From NCBI RefSeq assembly GCF_019972135.1, contig NZ_BPFI01000001.1, positions 1,533,106 to 1,597,105 on the forward strand: a stretch of 64,000 bases of DNA. The letters run 5' to 3'. The notes beneath the pieces are model-generated. The model was not told the origin of the DNA and did not search any database. It saw nothing but the letters and a program-made list of their open reading frames with translations. This document shows positions 36,299 to 45,684 of this stretch, piece by piece (positions within the stretch are counted from its first letter, which is position 1; every line of letters begins with the position of its first letter). A program made the translations under genes and the position numbers. This stretch comes from Sulfurovum sp. TSL1. GTDB lineage: Bacteria > Campylobacterota > Campylobacteria > Campylobacterales > Sulfurovaceae.

Positions 36299-36616
36299 CT
36301 ATTCGGCCTTTTCTTCTTCAGTCTCTTCTGCTTGGGCTTCAGCTTTTTCAGCCTCCATCTTTGCAGCTCTCTCCTGCTTTGTCGCTTCATCTACTTTTTT
36401 GACGACGATCGTCCAGTCCACTTCATTGAACTTAAGAGAATTCATCAAGTCATGGCCAGTAGCCTTTATGACATCTGCAGACTTTTGGATAGAAGTGTAA
36501 TCCCCTACTTCAAAAAGGAAAATACCTACTTCTCCTACTTTCAATCCCTGATCAATAAGCTCAACCATTCTGTCATAGAAATCGTCTTTTAAATGTCTTA
36601 AATCGTATCTTTTCAT
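36299..36616 (-). CDS. NuoE-like complex I subunit of the Campylobacterota type
   Basis: Protein of 105 residues at the nuoE position, 10 bases after nuoD. It resembles what I recall of HP1264/Cj1575c: MKRYDLRHLKDDFYDRM start, a GEVGIFLFEVGDY centre and an alanine/glutamate-rich tail. It has no cysteines, so it cannot hold the 2Fe-2S cluster of true NuoE. In this phylum it is thought to help adapt complex I to a donor other than NADH. Last gene of nuoABCD-E'. Confidence 0.82.
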   Translation of the reverse strand: MKRYDLRHLKDDFYDRMVELIDQGLKVGEVGIFLFEVGDYTSIQKSADVIKATGHDLMNSLKFNEVDWTIVVKKVDEATKQERAAKMEAEKAEAQAEETEEEKAE

Positions 36617-36625
36617 GGTCTCTCC

Positions 36626-37855
36626 TTATCTGTCAACTTCACCGAATACGATGTTGGTAGAACCAATAATCGTAACGACGTCTGCAATGTATGTACCAAC
36701 CAGAATCTCTTGAAGCAACCCGGTATGGAAGAAACTCGGTGCTCTACACTTCAATCTGTAGGCATATGGTTCACCTTCTGACTTGATGTAGAAACCAAGT
36801 TCACCTTTTGGGGATTCAGTCGGGCTATAGACTTCACCTTTAGGTGGTCTCATACCTTGAGTGACCAGTACAAAATGCTGCATCAATGCATAGTTTTGCG
36901 TCATGATCTCTTCTTTCGGTGCTGAGATATACTGTGGTGAATGTGCCATCAATTGTGGCTCTGTCTCTGCATACATAGGAATGAGCTGCCTGATGATCCT
37001 TGTGGATTGTCTGATCTCTTCCATATAGAGTCTATACCTTCCATAAGAGTCACATCTTTCACTCACAGGAACATCAAAGTCAAGCTCTGAATAGAGTTCA
37101 TACGGCTCTTCTTTTCTGATATCGTACTTCACGCCGGAACCTCTAAGCATAGGACCTGTACATCCCCATGAAAGTGCATCTTCAGCAGAGATGACCCCTA
37201 CATCTTCCAAACGCATTTTCCAGATACGGTTTTCTGTAAGCAGTGCCTCATAGGTATGTTCTACTTCATAGTCTACTTTGTCACAGAATGCTGCGATATT
37301 TTCAAGCCAGCCTGCAGGCAGATCTAGTGGCACACCACCGATACGTACTGCAGAGTGTGTCAATCTGGCACCACAATAGTCTTCCATGAGATCCATGGCA
37401 AATTCACGTTCACGGAATGCATAAAGGAAGACTGACATCGCACCGACATCCAAAGCATGTGTTGCGATAAAGAAGAGGTGTGAGATAACACGATTGAGTT
37501 CAAGCAACATGGTTCTAATGACCTGTGCTCTTCTTGGTGCCTCGATACCAAGAAGTTTTTCTACTGCCAATGCATAGGCATAGTTGTTTGAAGTTGAAGC
37601 GATATAGTCAAGTCTGTCTGTCGTTGGCAAGAATTCATTATATGTCATGTTCTCTGCCATCTTCTCGATACCTCTGTGAAGGTAACCGATATCCGGATAG
37701 GCTTTAACAACCTGTTCACCGTCGAGTTCGAGTACAAGTCTTAACTGACCGTGCGCCGAAGGGTGCTGAGGACCAAAGTTGATAACCATAGTATTGTCTT
37801 CACGCTCAAAATTGAGGTTCTCAAAAAATGGTGTTAATTTATTTGCTACTTGCAT
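36626..37855 (-). CDS. nuoD: Complex I subunit D
   Basis: Subunit of 409 residues descended from the large subunit of [NiFe] hydrogenase; it forms the quinone site with NuoB. Conserved blocks are [21 protein letters not shown] (about 26-46), with the quinone-site histidine, YLHRGIEK near 60, and the C-terminal VFGEVDR. Starts 8 bases after nuoC. Confidence 0.96.
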   Translation of the reverse strand: MQVANKLTPFFENLNFEREDNTMVINFGPQHPSAHGQLRLVLELDGEQVVKAYPDIGYLHRGIEKMAENMTYNEFLPTTDRLDYIASTSNNYAYALAVEKLLGIEAPRRAQVIRTMLLELNRVISHLFFIATHALDVGAMSVFLYAFREREFAMDLMEDYCGARLTHSAVRIGGVPLDLPAGWLENIAAFCDKVDYEVEHTYEALLTENRIWKMRLEDVGVISAEDALSWGCTGPMLRGSGVKYDIRKEEPYELYSELDFDVPVSERCDSYGRYRLYMEEIRQSTRIIRQLIPMYAETEPQLMAHSPQYISAPKEEIMTQNYALMQHFVLVTQGMRPPKGEVYSPTESPKGELGFYIKSEGEPYAYRLKCRAPSFFHTGLLQEILVGTYIADVVTIIGSTNIVFGEVDR

Positions 37856-37863
37856 CGGCTCCC

Positions 37864-38646
37864 CTATTTTCTTTCGTCTAATTTCTTAGACGATTTTTTG
37901 TTATAGTTCACTAAGAATGTTTCACTATATTCAATGTCTTGTTCTTTTTCACCTTCAGAAATATCTGCACCGAACGGTACTTCATATCCTATTCTTGAGA
38001 AACGTTTTGTGTCGTGTCTGTCTACTTTTGCAGGATCTCTGTTTTCCGGTCCGATGATATCTCTATACTCTTTTCCGAAGATCTTATCGACTTCATACCA
38101 TGAAGCGAACTCATCTCCATGTAAAGGATAGGTTTTAAGCAATGGATGCCCTTCCCAGTCATCAGGCATAATGATACGTTTAAGGAACGGATGATTGTTC
38201 ACTTTGATCCCGAACATATCATACATTTCACGCTCTGCAAAGTTCGCAGATCTGAAAAGAGGTACAATGCTCTCGATCGCTTCACCCTGTTTAATACGGC
38301 ATACCACTCTTACTCTTTTGGCTTCATTGACATTCAGAAGCTGGTAAAAAAGCTCAAACTCTCCGTCTTTTGCCAAATAGTCTACCGCTGATTGCTCAGA
38401 GCATTGTGTATATCCACATGCTTCTTTCAGTGTTTTAAGTACAGCAAAATTATTGGTCGCATCGATGTGTACGACAAGCTGTCCTAATTCTACATAAGAC
38501 TCTTTTGCTTGTTCTCCCAATGCTTCAACTACTGAAGCAAAATGTGCATCTTCTACTTCACTTCTAGGTACACGCGGTGCCACCCAAAATCTATCTGTAT
38601 AGTATGCTTTTCCCTGAACGTTGTCTTTTGGTACGTATTTTCTCAT
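37864..38646 (-). CDS. nuoC: Complex I subunit C
   Basis: Peripheral-arm subunit of 260 residues, without cofactors. The family signature is clear near 140-185: [21 protein letters not shown] and [18 protein letters not shown]. It overlaps nuoB by one base. Confidence 0.95.
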   Translation of the reverse strand: MRKYVPKDNVQGKAYYTDRFWVAPRVPRSEVEDAHFASVVEALGEQAKESYVELGQLVVHIDATNNFAVLKTLKEACGYTQCSEQSAVDYLAKDGEFELFYQLLNVNEAKRVRVVCRIKQGEAIESIVPLFRSANFAEREMYDMFGIKVNNHPFLKRIIMPDDWEGHPLLKTYPLHGDEFASWYEVDKIFGKEYRDIIGPENRDPAKVDRHDTKRFSRIGYEVPFGADISEGEKEQDIEYSETFLVNYNKKSSKKLDERK

Positions 38647-39188
38647 TAGATCAACCTCGCTCTTTTACCCGTTTGATTGGTTAAGTCTTGTTTTGTGTTC
38701 TTCTTCATGTCTGCAGACTCTTTACGGATCTTCTTTTGAAGCATCATCAGTGCATACTGAAGTGTTTCAGGTCTCGGTGCACATCCTGGAAGATAAATAT
38801 CTACAGGGATGATACGGTCCACCCCTTGTACAGTGGCATACGTGTTGAACATACCGCCGGTATTTGCACATGACCCCATTGAGATCACCCATTTAGGCTC
38901 TGTCATTTGGTCATAGAGTCTTCTGGCGAACTCAGAGTGCTTTTTAGAGAGTGTTCCCGCGAGGATCATCACATCTGCCTGTCTTGGAGATGCCCTAAAG
39001 ATCGTTCCCATTCTATCGAAGTCATAACGGGATGCTCCCGATGCCATCATTTCGATCGCACAACATGCGAGTCCATATGTGAGCGGCCAAAGTGAATTTG
39101 AACGCCCCCAGTTTACGAGTTTGTCTACCGAAGTCAGTGCTATCGGTAAGCCAGCTGAGCTGGCGTAGTTTACTTGATGCTGTGCCAT
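38646..39188 (-). CDS. nuoB: Complex I subunit B
   Basis: Subunit of 180 residues that holds the terminal N2 cluster next to the quinone site. Ligands are the adjacent C42-C43 in [10 protein letters not shown], a cysteine in [10 protein letters not shown] near 107, and one in LPGCAPRPE near 135. It overlaps nuoA's end by 19 bases. Confidence 0.96.
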   Translation of the reverse strand: MAQHQVNYASSAGLPIALTSVDKLVNWGRSNSLWPLTYGLACCAIEMMASGASRYDFDRMGTIFRASPRQADVMILAGTLSKKHSEFARRLYDQMTEPKWVISMGSCANTGGMFNTYATVQGVDRIIPVDIYLPGCAPRPETLQYALMMLQKKIRKESADMKKNTKQDLTNQTGKRARLI

Positions 39189-39559
39189 TCAAGTGCTCCT
39201 TTTTTCCATGCATATACGAAACCAATCGTAAGTAGTAAGATAAATAGTATCATCTCAGCAAAACCGAACCAACCAAGTAATTTAAAGTCGATTGCCCAAG
39301 GGAACATAAAGATGATCTCTACATCGAACAAGATAAACAAAAGTGCTATCAGGTAAAACTGTGCAGAAATGGTGTTAGGCTGTTTGGTCACCTCTGGTCC
39401 ACATTCGTATATACTTAATTTTAATCTTTCCGTATCCAGTCTTGCAAATTTTCTACTAACGAAACGTGCAGCCCATAGCGTTGCCGGGAACGCCACTGCT
39501 GTCAACGCGAATAAAACAAATACACCGAAATACGGATGTTCTGTAATTACATGAGTCAT
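39170..39559 (-). CDS. nuoA: Complex I subunit A
   Basis: Small membrane subunit of 129 residues with three helices and the conserved loop [11 protein letters not shown] near 53-63. ATG 39559 is chosen because AAAGGGA lies six bases upstream and the N-terminus fits the family; the frame stays open 22 codons further up without a ribosome site. First gene of the nuoABCD-E' unit. Confidence 0.93.
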   Translation of the reverse strand: MTHVITEHPYFGVFVLFALTAVAFPATLWAARFVSRKFARLDTERLKLSIYECGPEVTKQPNTISAQFYLIALLFILFDVEIIFMFPWAIDFKLLGWFGFAEMILFILLLTIGFVYAWKKGALEWHSIK

Positions 39560-39762
39560 GTTAATCCCTTTAATTTCATAAATTCTCTTTGAAAACAAGC
39601 AAAGCCCGTTTTCAATTCCTCTCACTGAAGTGCACTTTAGGCTTAAGTTTTCACCTGCTTTTTCCAGTAGAGAAATTCCTTTAGAATATTAGCTTCATAT
39701 TATCTAAAAGATGATTAAAAGATTTTGGGAGTGCTCAATCCTACCTATGATTACGCTTTAGT

Positions 39763-39780
39763 ATGTAACGAGATGTAACG
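39763..39780. repeat. Direct repeat ATGTAACG with 10-base period
   Basis: ATGTAACG occurs twice, one helical turn apart, between nuoA and the rhodanese gene, a possible regulator site. The 39560-39843 gap otherwise holds the promoters of these two genes. Confidence 0.35.
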
Positions 39781-39818
39781 ATGCATAAAGAAAATAGCGC
39801 TACAATATCAAATAAAAT

Positions 39819-39824
39819 TATAAT
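39819..39824 (+). promoter_or_regulatory. -10 box of the rhodanese gene
   Basis: A perfect TATAAT lies 19 bases before GTG 39844 and downstream of an in-frame ATG at 39781. It supports the later start. Confidence 0.6.
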
Positions 39825-39843
39825 AACTATAAGGAAAGACAAG

Positions 39844-40257
39844 GTGACTCTTTTTAAAAACCCTATGAATGTACTCTACTGGATCGCCATGGCAGGCCTG
39901 GTTTTTTGGTTTGCCTACTCAAAAGGGTGGATATTTGCCAACTTTGAATCCATCGATGCCAAACAGGCCATCTATCTGCTGGAAAATGACGATAACGTAA
40001 CACTGCTTGATGTAAGAACCATAGAGGAGTATAAAAGCGGCCACCTCAGAGATGCGACACTCATTCCCGTACAGGCACTCAGTCAAAATCTGGGAATGCT
40101 CAAACAAGATAAAGATAAAAAGATCATTGTCTATTGCAGAACGGGAAGCAGAAGTGTGACTGCCTCACGCATATTAGAAAAGAACGGCTTTACCCCGCTG
40201 AATGTCAAAGGCGGGATCATCAAACTGATCGGTGCAGGTGCAGATTTAGTCAAATAG
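39844..40257 (+). CDS. Membrane-anchored rhodanese-like protein
   Basis: Protein of 137 residues. The start is GTG 39844: AGGA is eight bases upstream and the -10 box TATAAT lies just before it, whereas an in-frame ATG 21 codons earlier would precede the promoter. One N-terminal helix (about 9-25, VLYWIAMAGLVFWFAYS) is followed by a single rhodanese domain with LLDVRTIEEYKSGH and the active-site loop YCRTGSRS, so the sulfur-carrying cysteine is present. It may transfer sulfane sulfur at the membrane; substrate unknown. Confidence 0.88.
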   Translation: MTLFKNPMNVLYWIAMAGLVFWFAYSKGWIFANFESIDAKQAIYLLENDDNVTLLDVRTIEEYKSGHLRDATLIPVQALSQNLGMLKQDKDKKIIVYCRTGSRSVTASRILEKNGFTPLNVKGGIIKLIGAGADLVK

Positions 40258-40295
40258 TACGACTAACCGTCTCCCTACTGTAATTCTAAAACTTT

Positions 40296-40457
40296 TTAGC
40301 AATGTGACTTAGTGAATATTTTAATAGAATTTTCATTGGAATCTTTAAAATTATCTAGTTGTTCATTTAACTCTTCAGGAAGCTTTATTTCTTTTACTTC
40401 AGGGGACTTTTCAAGTATAAATCTCCTACCCAATATATTAATATGACAAGTGATCAT
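40296..40457 (-). CDS. Possible small protein or gene remnant after the AAA gene
   Basis: A 53-codon ORF (MITCHINILGRRF... to SHC) 48 bases downstream of the AAA ATPase on the same strand. The frame continues 11 codons above the ATG to a TGA and reads naturally (FVFILTYGNKY), suggesting a fragment of a longer former gene. No ribosome site is evident. Function unknown. Confidence 0.3.
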   Translation of the reverse strand: MITCHINILGRRFILEKSPEVKEIKLPEELNEQLDNFKDSNENSIKIFTKSHC

Positions 40458-40505
40458 ATATTTGTTTCCGTATGTCAGGATGAAGACAAATCAGGCTACT
40501 GGTGT

Positions 40506-42239
40506 TTAAACTTTAAAGCCCATACTTTTTGCCCCTTCAAAGCTCGAACCAAGCTCTTTCTCGATCTCTTCAAGGAAGTCCTGATTGCCAAATACACTCT
40601 CTTCACGTACCGCTACTTTATAGGCTGTGTTTTTGATGATAAGATTGATCTGACCGCCGGTGAGTTCGTATTTGGAAAGTTCTGCCATATCAAATCCCTC
40701 TTCATAATCCGCATTTTCGGGAAGCATGAACTGCCACAATCTGAGACGCTGTTTTCTCCCCGGTTTTTTAAATTCGATCTTGTAATTGAAACGCCTTGAA
40801 AACGCTTTATCGATGTTACCCAGCAAATTGGTCGTAGCGATCAGTATACCGTCAAATTTTTCTATCTGTTCGAGAAAGATATTTTGCATTTGGTTATGCA
40901 TTTTATCTGCCGAACTTCCTGTCCCTTCGCTTCTTGCACTCAAAAATTGATCGGCTTCATTGAGCAGTAAGATAGGATCTACTTTTGCTTTGGTACGCAA
41001 CTCTTTAAAATCATCAAATATCCTACGTACATTCTTTTCACTCTCCCCTACATACATAGAGAGGATCTTGGAACAGTCAAATGAGAGTATGGGGCGCTTG
41101 AGTGTTTTAGCCAGACTCATCGCGGTCATTGTTTTCCCTGTTCCTGCGGGACCGTAGAAAATGATACGTGCATCAATACCTTTACGTTTGTCTTTGATCC
41201 CCCACTCTCTGAGCTTTTTAAACACCTCTTTGTCAACCTGTTTGACAACGTTTTGTAATGTCTCTCTTGTCTTAGGATGCAGTACCACATCATCTAGAGT
41301 GGTTGTAGGTTTTAGGTACTCGAAAAGCTCTTGTTCCTGTACCAGTGCATCCAACTTGAGCTTGGTGACCTTTTTGCTTTTTTTAGGATGTATGATACGC
41401 TGCATCACCTCTTCTTGCAGATAAAAAGAACGGCTTACCCCACCAAACATATTCAGTATCTCTTCATAATCGATGATATCCTCCGAGATGAGTTTTGCTC
41501 CATCTTCGAGCAGCGCACGGTTCTTTATCTTTTCGTACTCGTCAAAACTGATGAGCTCTATCAGCGTGTTCATATCCCTGAATTGTCCTTCTCCTCCGCT
41601 GTACTCTTCTTTAAGCAGTGCCAGGAATATCCTTTTTTCTTTTTCATCCAGCTCTTTTTCTTTAAAGAACTCTTCGACAACGATAGGTGTTTCTGTCATT
41701 TTGACACGCTCTTCTATACGCGTTGTCAAAAGTGTCAATTTATTTTTCAATCGTCCTATACTCAGTGAATTGTCTGCAAAGCCCTGTTTGAATGTAGCGA
41801 TCTTATGTAAAAGCGACACCATGTCAAACTGATCCTGAAGATACTCGAGGTGGTCCGTGTACGGTTTGACTTCCGGGAGGAAGATCTCCAATGACCCCTC
41901 TTCCAGCAGACGCAACAGAGAGATACTTGGTGTCACAGAAGTACTGAGCAGTTCCAGCGTGGATGCTTCATGTGCTTTGACCTGCCCGAAACTCACTTGG
42001 ATCATCCATCCCAGGTCCAAAAGATTTTTGACCAATCCGAGTTTTTCCAGATAGACATACCCCTCTGATGAAAAATTCTCCTGCAGCATCTCCAGCACAG
42101 AGACTTCTTCCAGCCCTGCCACGTAACGTTTACAGATATACTGGACTAAAGATGCTTCTTCTATCGTACATTTCAAATGTTCAAAGATCAATGTCTTCTT
42201 CACATCTTTTGTTTCAATAAAGTCAATAAGGTATTTCAA
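40506..42239 (-). CDS. AAA-family ATPase (Cj0377-like)
   Basis: Protein of 577 residues with a long N-terminal region of unknown fold and one C-terminal AAA module. Walker A GPAGTGKT starts at 363, the Walker B strand reads ILLLNEAD (423-430) with asparagine where aspartate is usual, sensor 1 is ATTN, and the arginine finger region AFSRRF is intact. TTG 42239 is the start: GAGGA is seven bases upstream and the promoter at 42272-42267 lies behind it, excluding the longer open frame. It resembles a Campylobacter CDC48-type ATPase; substrate unknown. Confidence 0.8.
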   Translation of the reverse strand: MKYLIDFIETKDVKKTLIFEHLKCTIEEASLVQYICKRYVAGLEEVSVLEMLQENFSSEGYVYLEKLGLVKNLLDLGWMIQVSFGQVKAHEASTLELLSTSVTPSISLLRLLEEGSLEIFLPEVKPYTDHLEYLQDQFDMVSLLHKIATFKQGFADNSLSIGRLKNKLTLLTTRIEERVKMTETPIVVEEFFKEKELDEKEKRIFLALLKEEYSGGEGQFRDMNTLIELISFDEYEKIKNRALLEDGAKLISEDIIDYEEILNMFGGVSRSFYLQEEVMQRIIHPKKSKKVTKLKLDALVQEQELFEYLKPTTTLDDVVLHPKTRETLQNVVKQVDKEVFKKLREWGIKDKRKGIDARIIFYGPAGTGKTMTAMSLAKTLKRPILSFDCSKILSMYVGESEKNVRRIFDDFKELRTKAKVDPILLLNEADQFLSARSEGTGSSADKMHNQMQNIFLEQIEKFDGILIATTNLLGNIDKAFSRRFNYKIEFKKPGRKQRLRLWQFMLPENADYEEGFDMAELSKYELTGGQINLIIKNTAYKVAVREESVFGNQDFLEEIEKELGSSFEGAKSMGFKV

Positions 42240-42266
42240 TATGTGTTCCTCATAGTTAATAATTTG

Positions 42267-42290
42267 AGTATAACAAATATTTGCTATACT
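42267..42290. promoter_or_regulatory. Palindromic divergent promoter (AAA gene / PTS operon)
   Basis: A 24-bp near-perfect palindrome with halves AGTATAACAAAT and ATTTGCTATACT (one pair broken). Its two ends are TATACT boxes, one on each strand: the left end would be the -10 of the AAA gene, the right end the -10 of the PTS operon. Each -10 then overlaps the other's -35 region. Confidence 0.6.
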
Positions 42291-42327
42291 TTGAGTAATA
42301 CATTCAACGTGCAAAAAAGGAGAGCAG

Positions 42328-42405
42328 ATGGATACAGCCTTGACAATGACTCCAACATTTTCTATAGTCATGGCTGAACCTGTCTGTTCAAAAGATACAA
42401 AATAA
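42328..42405 (+). CDS. 25-residue leader-type small ORF before the PTS operon
   Basis: ATG 42328 follows AAAAAAGGAGAGCAG, the best ribosome site in this region, and encodes 25 residues (MDTALTMTPTFSIVMAEPVC then SKDTK). It ends 3 bases before the ptsI ATG, which has no ribosome site of its own. The likely role is translational coupling or regulation of the PTS operon; a functional peptide is possible. Its stop and spacing argue against a sequencing break of a longer gene. Confidence 0.55.
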   Translation: MDTALTMTPTFSIVMAEPVCSKDTK

Positions 42406-42408
42406 ACG

Positions 42409-44235
42409 ATGTTCCTGTTTAAAAACCTCTTCTCGAAACCTCTCTCTGTACAACTTACCGTCACCTCAAATAACGGATTTCATCTCAGACCCGTTGCACA
42501 ATTTGCTTCGTTGGCCAAATCATTCTCCTGTCAGATCACTGCGACCTTTAACAACAAAAGTGTCGACAGCAAAAGTGTCAATACCTTACTTTCACTCTCT
42601 TTGGAAAAAGGAGATACTTTCACACTGGTTGTGCAAGGCAGAAAGGCAGATGAAGCCCTTGAGGCACTGCAACGTCTTTTTATAACACTGATGCAAAATG
42701 ACAAAGAGATCAAACAGATAGACAAAACCACATACAGTTATGAAGGTTCTGTCATAGAAGGAGAGATCATTTCTGAGGGTATTGCCATTGCTCCTGCCTA
42801 CACCTATCATACGACAGAGGTACAGCATCAAAGCGAGATGGACTTTAATGCCGCTCTCTCTAAAAGTATAGAGGAACTGGAAACACTGTATCACGACAAA
42901 GAAAAGGATGAAAATGCCTCTATCTACCTTGCACAAAAAGAACTTCTGATCTCTCTGGGTACACACTGTCACACTTTGAGTGAACTTGAGGAAAAAGTTG
43001 AAGAGGAGTCCAGAAACCTTGCAGGCACCAAACTGGATGCCAAAATAAGTGATTATCAAGATATACTTCAACGTGTCAAAAAACATTTGGGACTGGAGAT
43101 ACAGGTCTCTTTCCCGGACAAACCTTTTATATTACTATGCAAGGATCTGCTCCCCAGCGAAATAGACCAGCTGCAGCAAACAAACGTTGGAGGGGTGATC
43201 TTAAAAGAGACTTCTATTCACTCACATACAGCTATTTTACTCCGTGCTGCGGGCATCTGTTCTCTTATTGCAGACACCCAAGACTATGCCGAAGGAGAGA
43301 GTGTCATACTCGATGCACAGGCTGGCGTGATCGTTCAAGCCCCCAGTGCTCATGATCTGCAAAAAGCAAGGGAACAGTTGGAACAAGCGAATGTACAAAA
43401 AGCACTCTCTGCTACAAAACGTTTTGAAGCGGCCATCACACAAAAAGGCAGACCTATCAAAGTGTTTGCCAATGTAGCAGATCTAAGCACAGCAAAAGCA
43501 GCTAAAGAAGAGGGGGCGGAAGGGATAGGTCTTTTGCGTTCAGAATTCTTATTTAAGGAGGTCAAACCCTCTTTAGAAACACAGCAAAAAGCCTACAAAG
43601 AGATCTTTGAACTCTTTGTAGATATCACGGTACGTACTTTGGATGTAGGCGGAGACAAAGCCCTGCCTTATATCCATCTACCTGCTGAGAACAACCCTTT
43701 TTTAGGTGTACGCGGTGTACGTCTATTCCGTATACATCCTGAAATTCTGGAAGAACAACTACATGCGATCTTCCTGGCTGCAGGAGATAAACCTATCAAG
43801 ATCATGTTCCCTATGATCAGCTCTGTGGAAGAGTTCATGCAAACAAAATCCTTTGCACAGCATGTAGCCCGAAAATACCAACTTGACATTTCACACCTTC
43901 AATTTGGCATGATGATAGAAGTGCCGTCGGTACTTTTCTTACTGGAATCATTGAATGATGTCGTAGATTTCTACTCCATCGGTACCAATGACCTTACACA
44001 GTATCTTTTTGCCATTGAGCGGACCCATCCGCTGCTCAAAGCGGATGAACTCTCGCCGGCACTGTTTTCTGCCATTGAGCTCATTCTTGATACCGCAACC
44101 AAACCGGTCAGTATCTGCGGTGAACTGGCGGCAAACAAACATGCCATACCCAAACTTTTAAACCTAGGGATGGAGACGCTCAGTGTTTCACCCAAAAGTA
44201 TCGCACAAACAAAAGAGGAGATAAGAGATGTTTAA
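42409..44235 (+). CDS. PTS phosphocarrier HPr fused to enzyme I
   Basis: General phosphotransferase components in one 608-residue chain. Residues 11-98 are HPr with H25 in NGFHLRPVAQF; residues 110-608 are enzyme I with active H273 in SIHSHTAILLR, the PEP-binding RSEFLF and DVGGDKALPY blocks, GVRGVRLF, and FSIGTNDLTQY near 525. A regulatory serine typical of Gram-positive HPr is not obvious. It would take phosphate from PEP and pass it through HPr to IIA (48405-48875) and IICB (44228-45607). PTS genes are uncommon in Campylobacterota. Confidence 0.93.
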   Translation: MFLFKNLFSKPLSVQLTVTSNNGFHLRPVAQFASLAKSFSCQITATFNNKSVDSKSVNTLLSLSLEKGDTFTLVVQGRKADEALEALQRLFITLMQNDKEIKQIDKTTYSYEGSVIEGEIISEGIAIAPAYTYHTTEVQHQSEMDFNAALSKSIEELETLYHDKEKDENASIYLAQKELLISLGTHCHTLSELEEKVEEESRNLAGTKLDAKISDYQDILQRVKKHLGLEIQVSFPDKPFILLCKDLLPSEIDQLQQTNVGGVILKETSIHSHTAILLRAAGICSLIADTQDYAEGESVILDAQAGVIVQAPSAHDLQKAREQLEQANVQKALSATKRFEAAITQKGRPIKVFANVADLSTAKAAKEEGAEGIGLLRSEFLFKEVKPSLETQQKAYKEIFELFVDITVRTLDVGGDKALPYIHLPAENNPFLGVRGVRLFRIHPEILEEQLHAIFLAAGDKPIKIMFPMISSVEEFMQTKSFAQHVARKYQLDISHLQFGMMIEVPSVLFLLESLNDVVDFYSIGTNDLTQYLFAIERTHPLLKADELSPALFSAIELILDTATKPVSICGELAANKHAIPKLLNLGMETLSVSPKSIAQTKEEIRDV

Positions 44236-45607
44236 TTTACTTCAACGCATAGGGAAGGCACTGATGACCCCTATTGCAGTCCTCCCTGTGGCTGCACTTC
44301 TGCTTCGTTTGGGTTTTGGTGATATCTTTGACGGCCAAATAGCCCTGATCATGAAGAGTGCGGGAGAGGCGATCTTTTCTCATCTTGATCTCCTTTTTGG
44401 TATAGGAATTGCCTATGGACTGGCTAAGAACAATGATGGTGCCGCAGCACTCTCAGGTGCGATAGGAGTACTTATCGCCAAAGCAGTCTATCTCAGTATT
44501 GACAAAGAGGTGAACATGGGTGTCTTTGTAGGTATCATCATCGGTGTACTTGCCGGTACACTCTATAACCGCTATCATGACATCAAACTGCCGGAATTTT
44601 TAGGCTTCTTTGGGGGGAAACGTTTTGTACCTATCGTTACTGCTGTTGCTGCCATAGGCGTCGGTGTGCTTGCCGGATACTTCTGGCACTTTGCGCAAAG
44701 CGGTATCGATGCATTTTCAAATACCATCATAGGATTGCATGAGACAGGGACCTTCATCTACGGCACACTCAACCGTCTGCTTATCCCTTTGGGACTGCAC
44801 CATATACTCAATTCTGTGTTCTGGTTCCAGCTGGGGGAGTACACCTATCTCAAAGAGGGCGTGGAAGTGGTGGCCAATGGGGACCTCCATCGTTTTTTTG
44901 CCGGTGATAAAACTGCAGGGGTCTATATGTCTGGGTTTTATCTCATCATGATGTTCGGTCTGCCTGCCATGGCCTATGCCATCTACCTGAATACCCCGAA
45001 ACGCCACCGTAAAAAAGTCGGAGCTATTTTGGCGGGTGTGGCCTTTACCTCATTTCTCACAGGGATCACAGAGCCTCTGGAGTTCCTCTTTTTGTTCGTG
45101 GCCCCTCCGCTCTTTGTTTTACATGCACTACTGACCGGTCTGGCACTGGCAACGGCACAGATGTTGGACATTCATGCAGGATTCGGGTTTTCGGCAGGCT
45201 TCATAGATTACGTGATCAACTATAAACTTGCTACAAACCCACTGCTTCTCCTCCCTTTGGGAGCAGTGTTCTCACTTCTCTATTTTGTCACTTCCTACTA
45301 CACGATCAAACGCTTTAAACTCAATATCTTTGAAGAGATGATAGAAGAGCAAACAGTCGAATCGGATGAGGAGACGAAAGCATTTATTGCTGCTTTGGGA
45401 GGGGAAGAAAATATTATTCATACCGATGCATGTATCACCAGATTGCGTATGCAGGTACATGATAGCTCGTTGCTTAGTGATGATGCCCTGATACGTTTAG
45501 GTGCAAAAGGTGTCATTCGTCCGGATAGACGCAGTGTCCAAGTGGTATTGGGGACGAAAGCAGAGCGTGTCGCTGAGAAGATAAAAGCATTCTTACGAAG
45601 AAGGTAA
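44228..45607 (+). CDS. PTS IICB permease, glucose/N-acetylglucosamine family
   Basis: Sugar permease of 459 residues that overlaps the HPr-EI gene by 8 bases. The IIC part (about 1-370) has eight to ten helices and the conserved GITEPLEFLFLFVAP block; the IIB part carries the phosphorylated C402 in TDACITRLRMQV. No IIA is attached; the IIA is encoded separately at 48405-48875. Family and the nearby nagA point to N-acetylglucosamine as substrate, giving its 6-phosphate inside the cell; glucose cannot be excluded. Confidence 0.9.
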   Translation: MFNLLQRIGKALMTPIAVLPVAALLLRLGFGDIFDGQIALIMKSAGEAIFSHLDLLFGIGIAYGLAKNNDGAAALSGAIGVLIAKAVYLSIDKEVNMGVFVGIIIGVLAGTLYNRYHDIKLPEFLGFFGGKRFVPIVTAVAAIGVGVLAGYFWHFAQSGIDAFSNTIIGLHETGTFIYGTLNRLLIPLGLHHILNSVFWFQLGEYTYLKEGVEVVANGDLHRFFAGDKTAGVYMSGFYLIMMFGLPAMAYAIYLNTPKRHRKKVGAILAGVAFTSFLTGITEPLEFLFLFVAPPLFVLHALLTGLALATAQMLDIHAGFGFSAGFIDYVINYKLATNPLLLLPLGAVFSLLYFVTSYYTIKRFKLNIFEEMIEEQTVESDEETKAFIAALGGEENIIHTDACITRLRMQVHDSSLLSDDALIRLGAKGVIRPDRRSVQVVLGTKAERVAEKIKAFLRRR

Positions 45608-45684
45608 CGATTTGTTAAGATTGCATTAGCCATGTATTAACTTATACGCATTATACTTATAGAAAAAACCTTCAGGATATATCT

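Noticed and set aside
42240..42464. 75-codon N-terminal extension of the AAA ATPase
   Set aside because: It would run through the divergent promoter, the 25-codon ORF and the ptsI start; TTG 42239 has a proper ribosome site and the promoter lies upstream of it.
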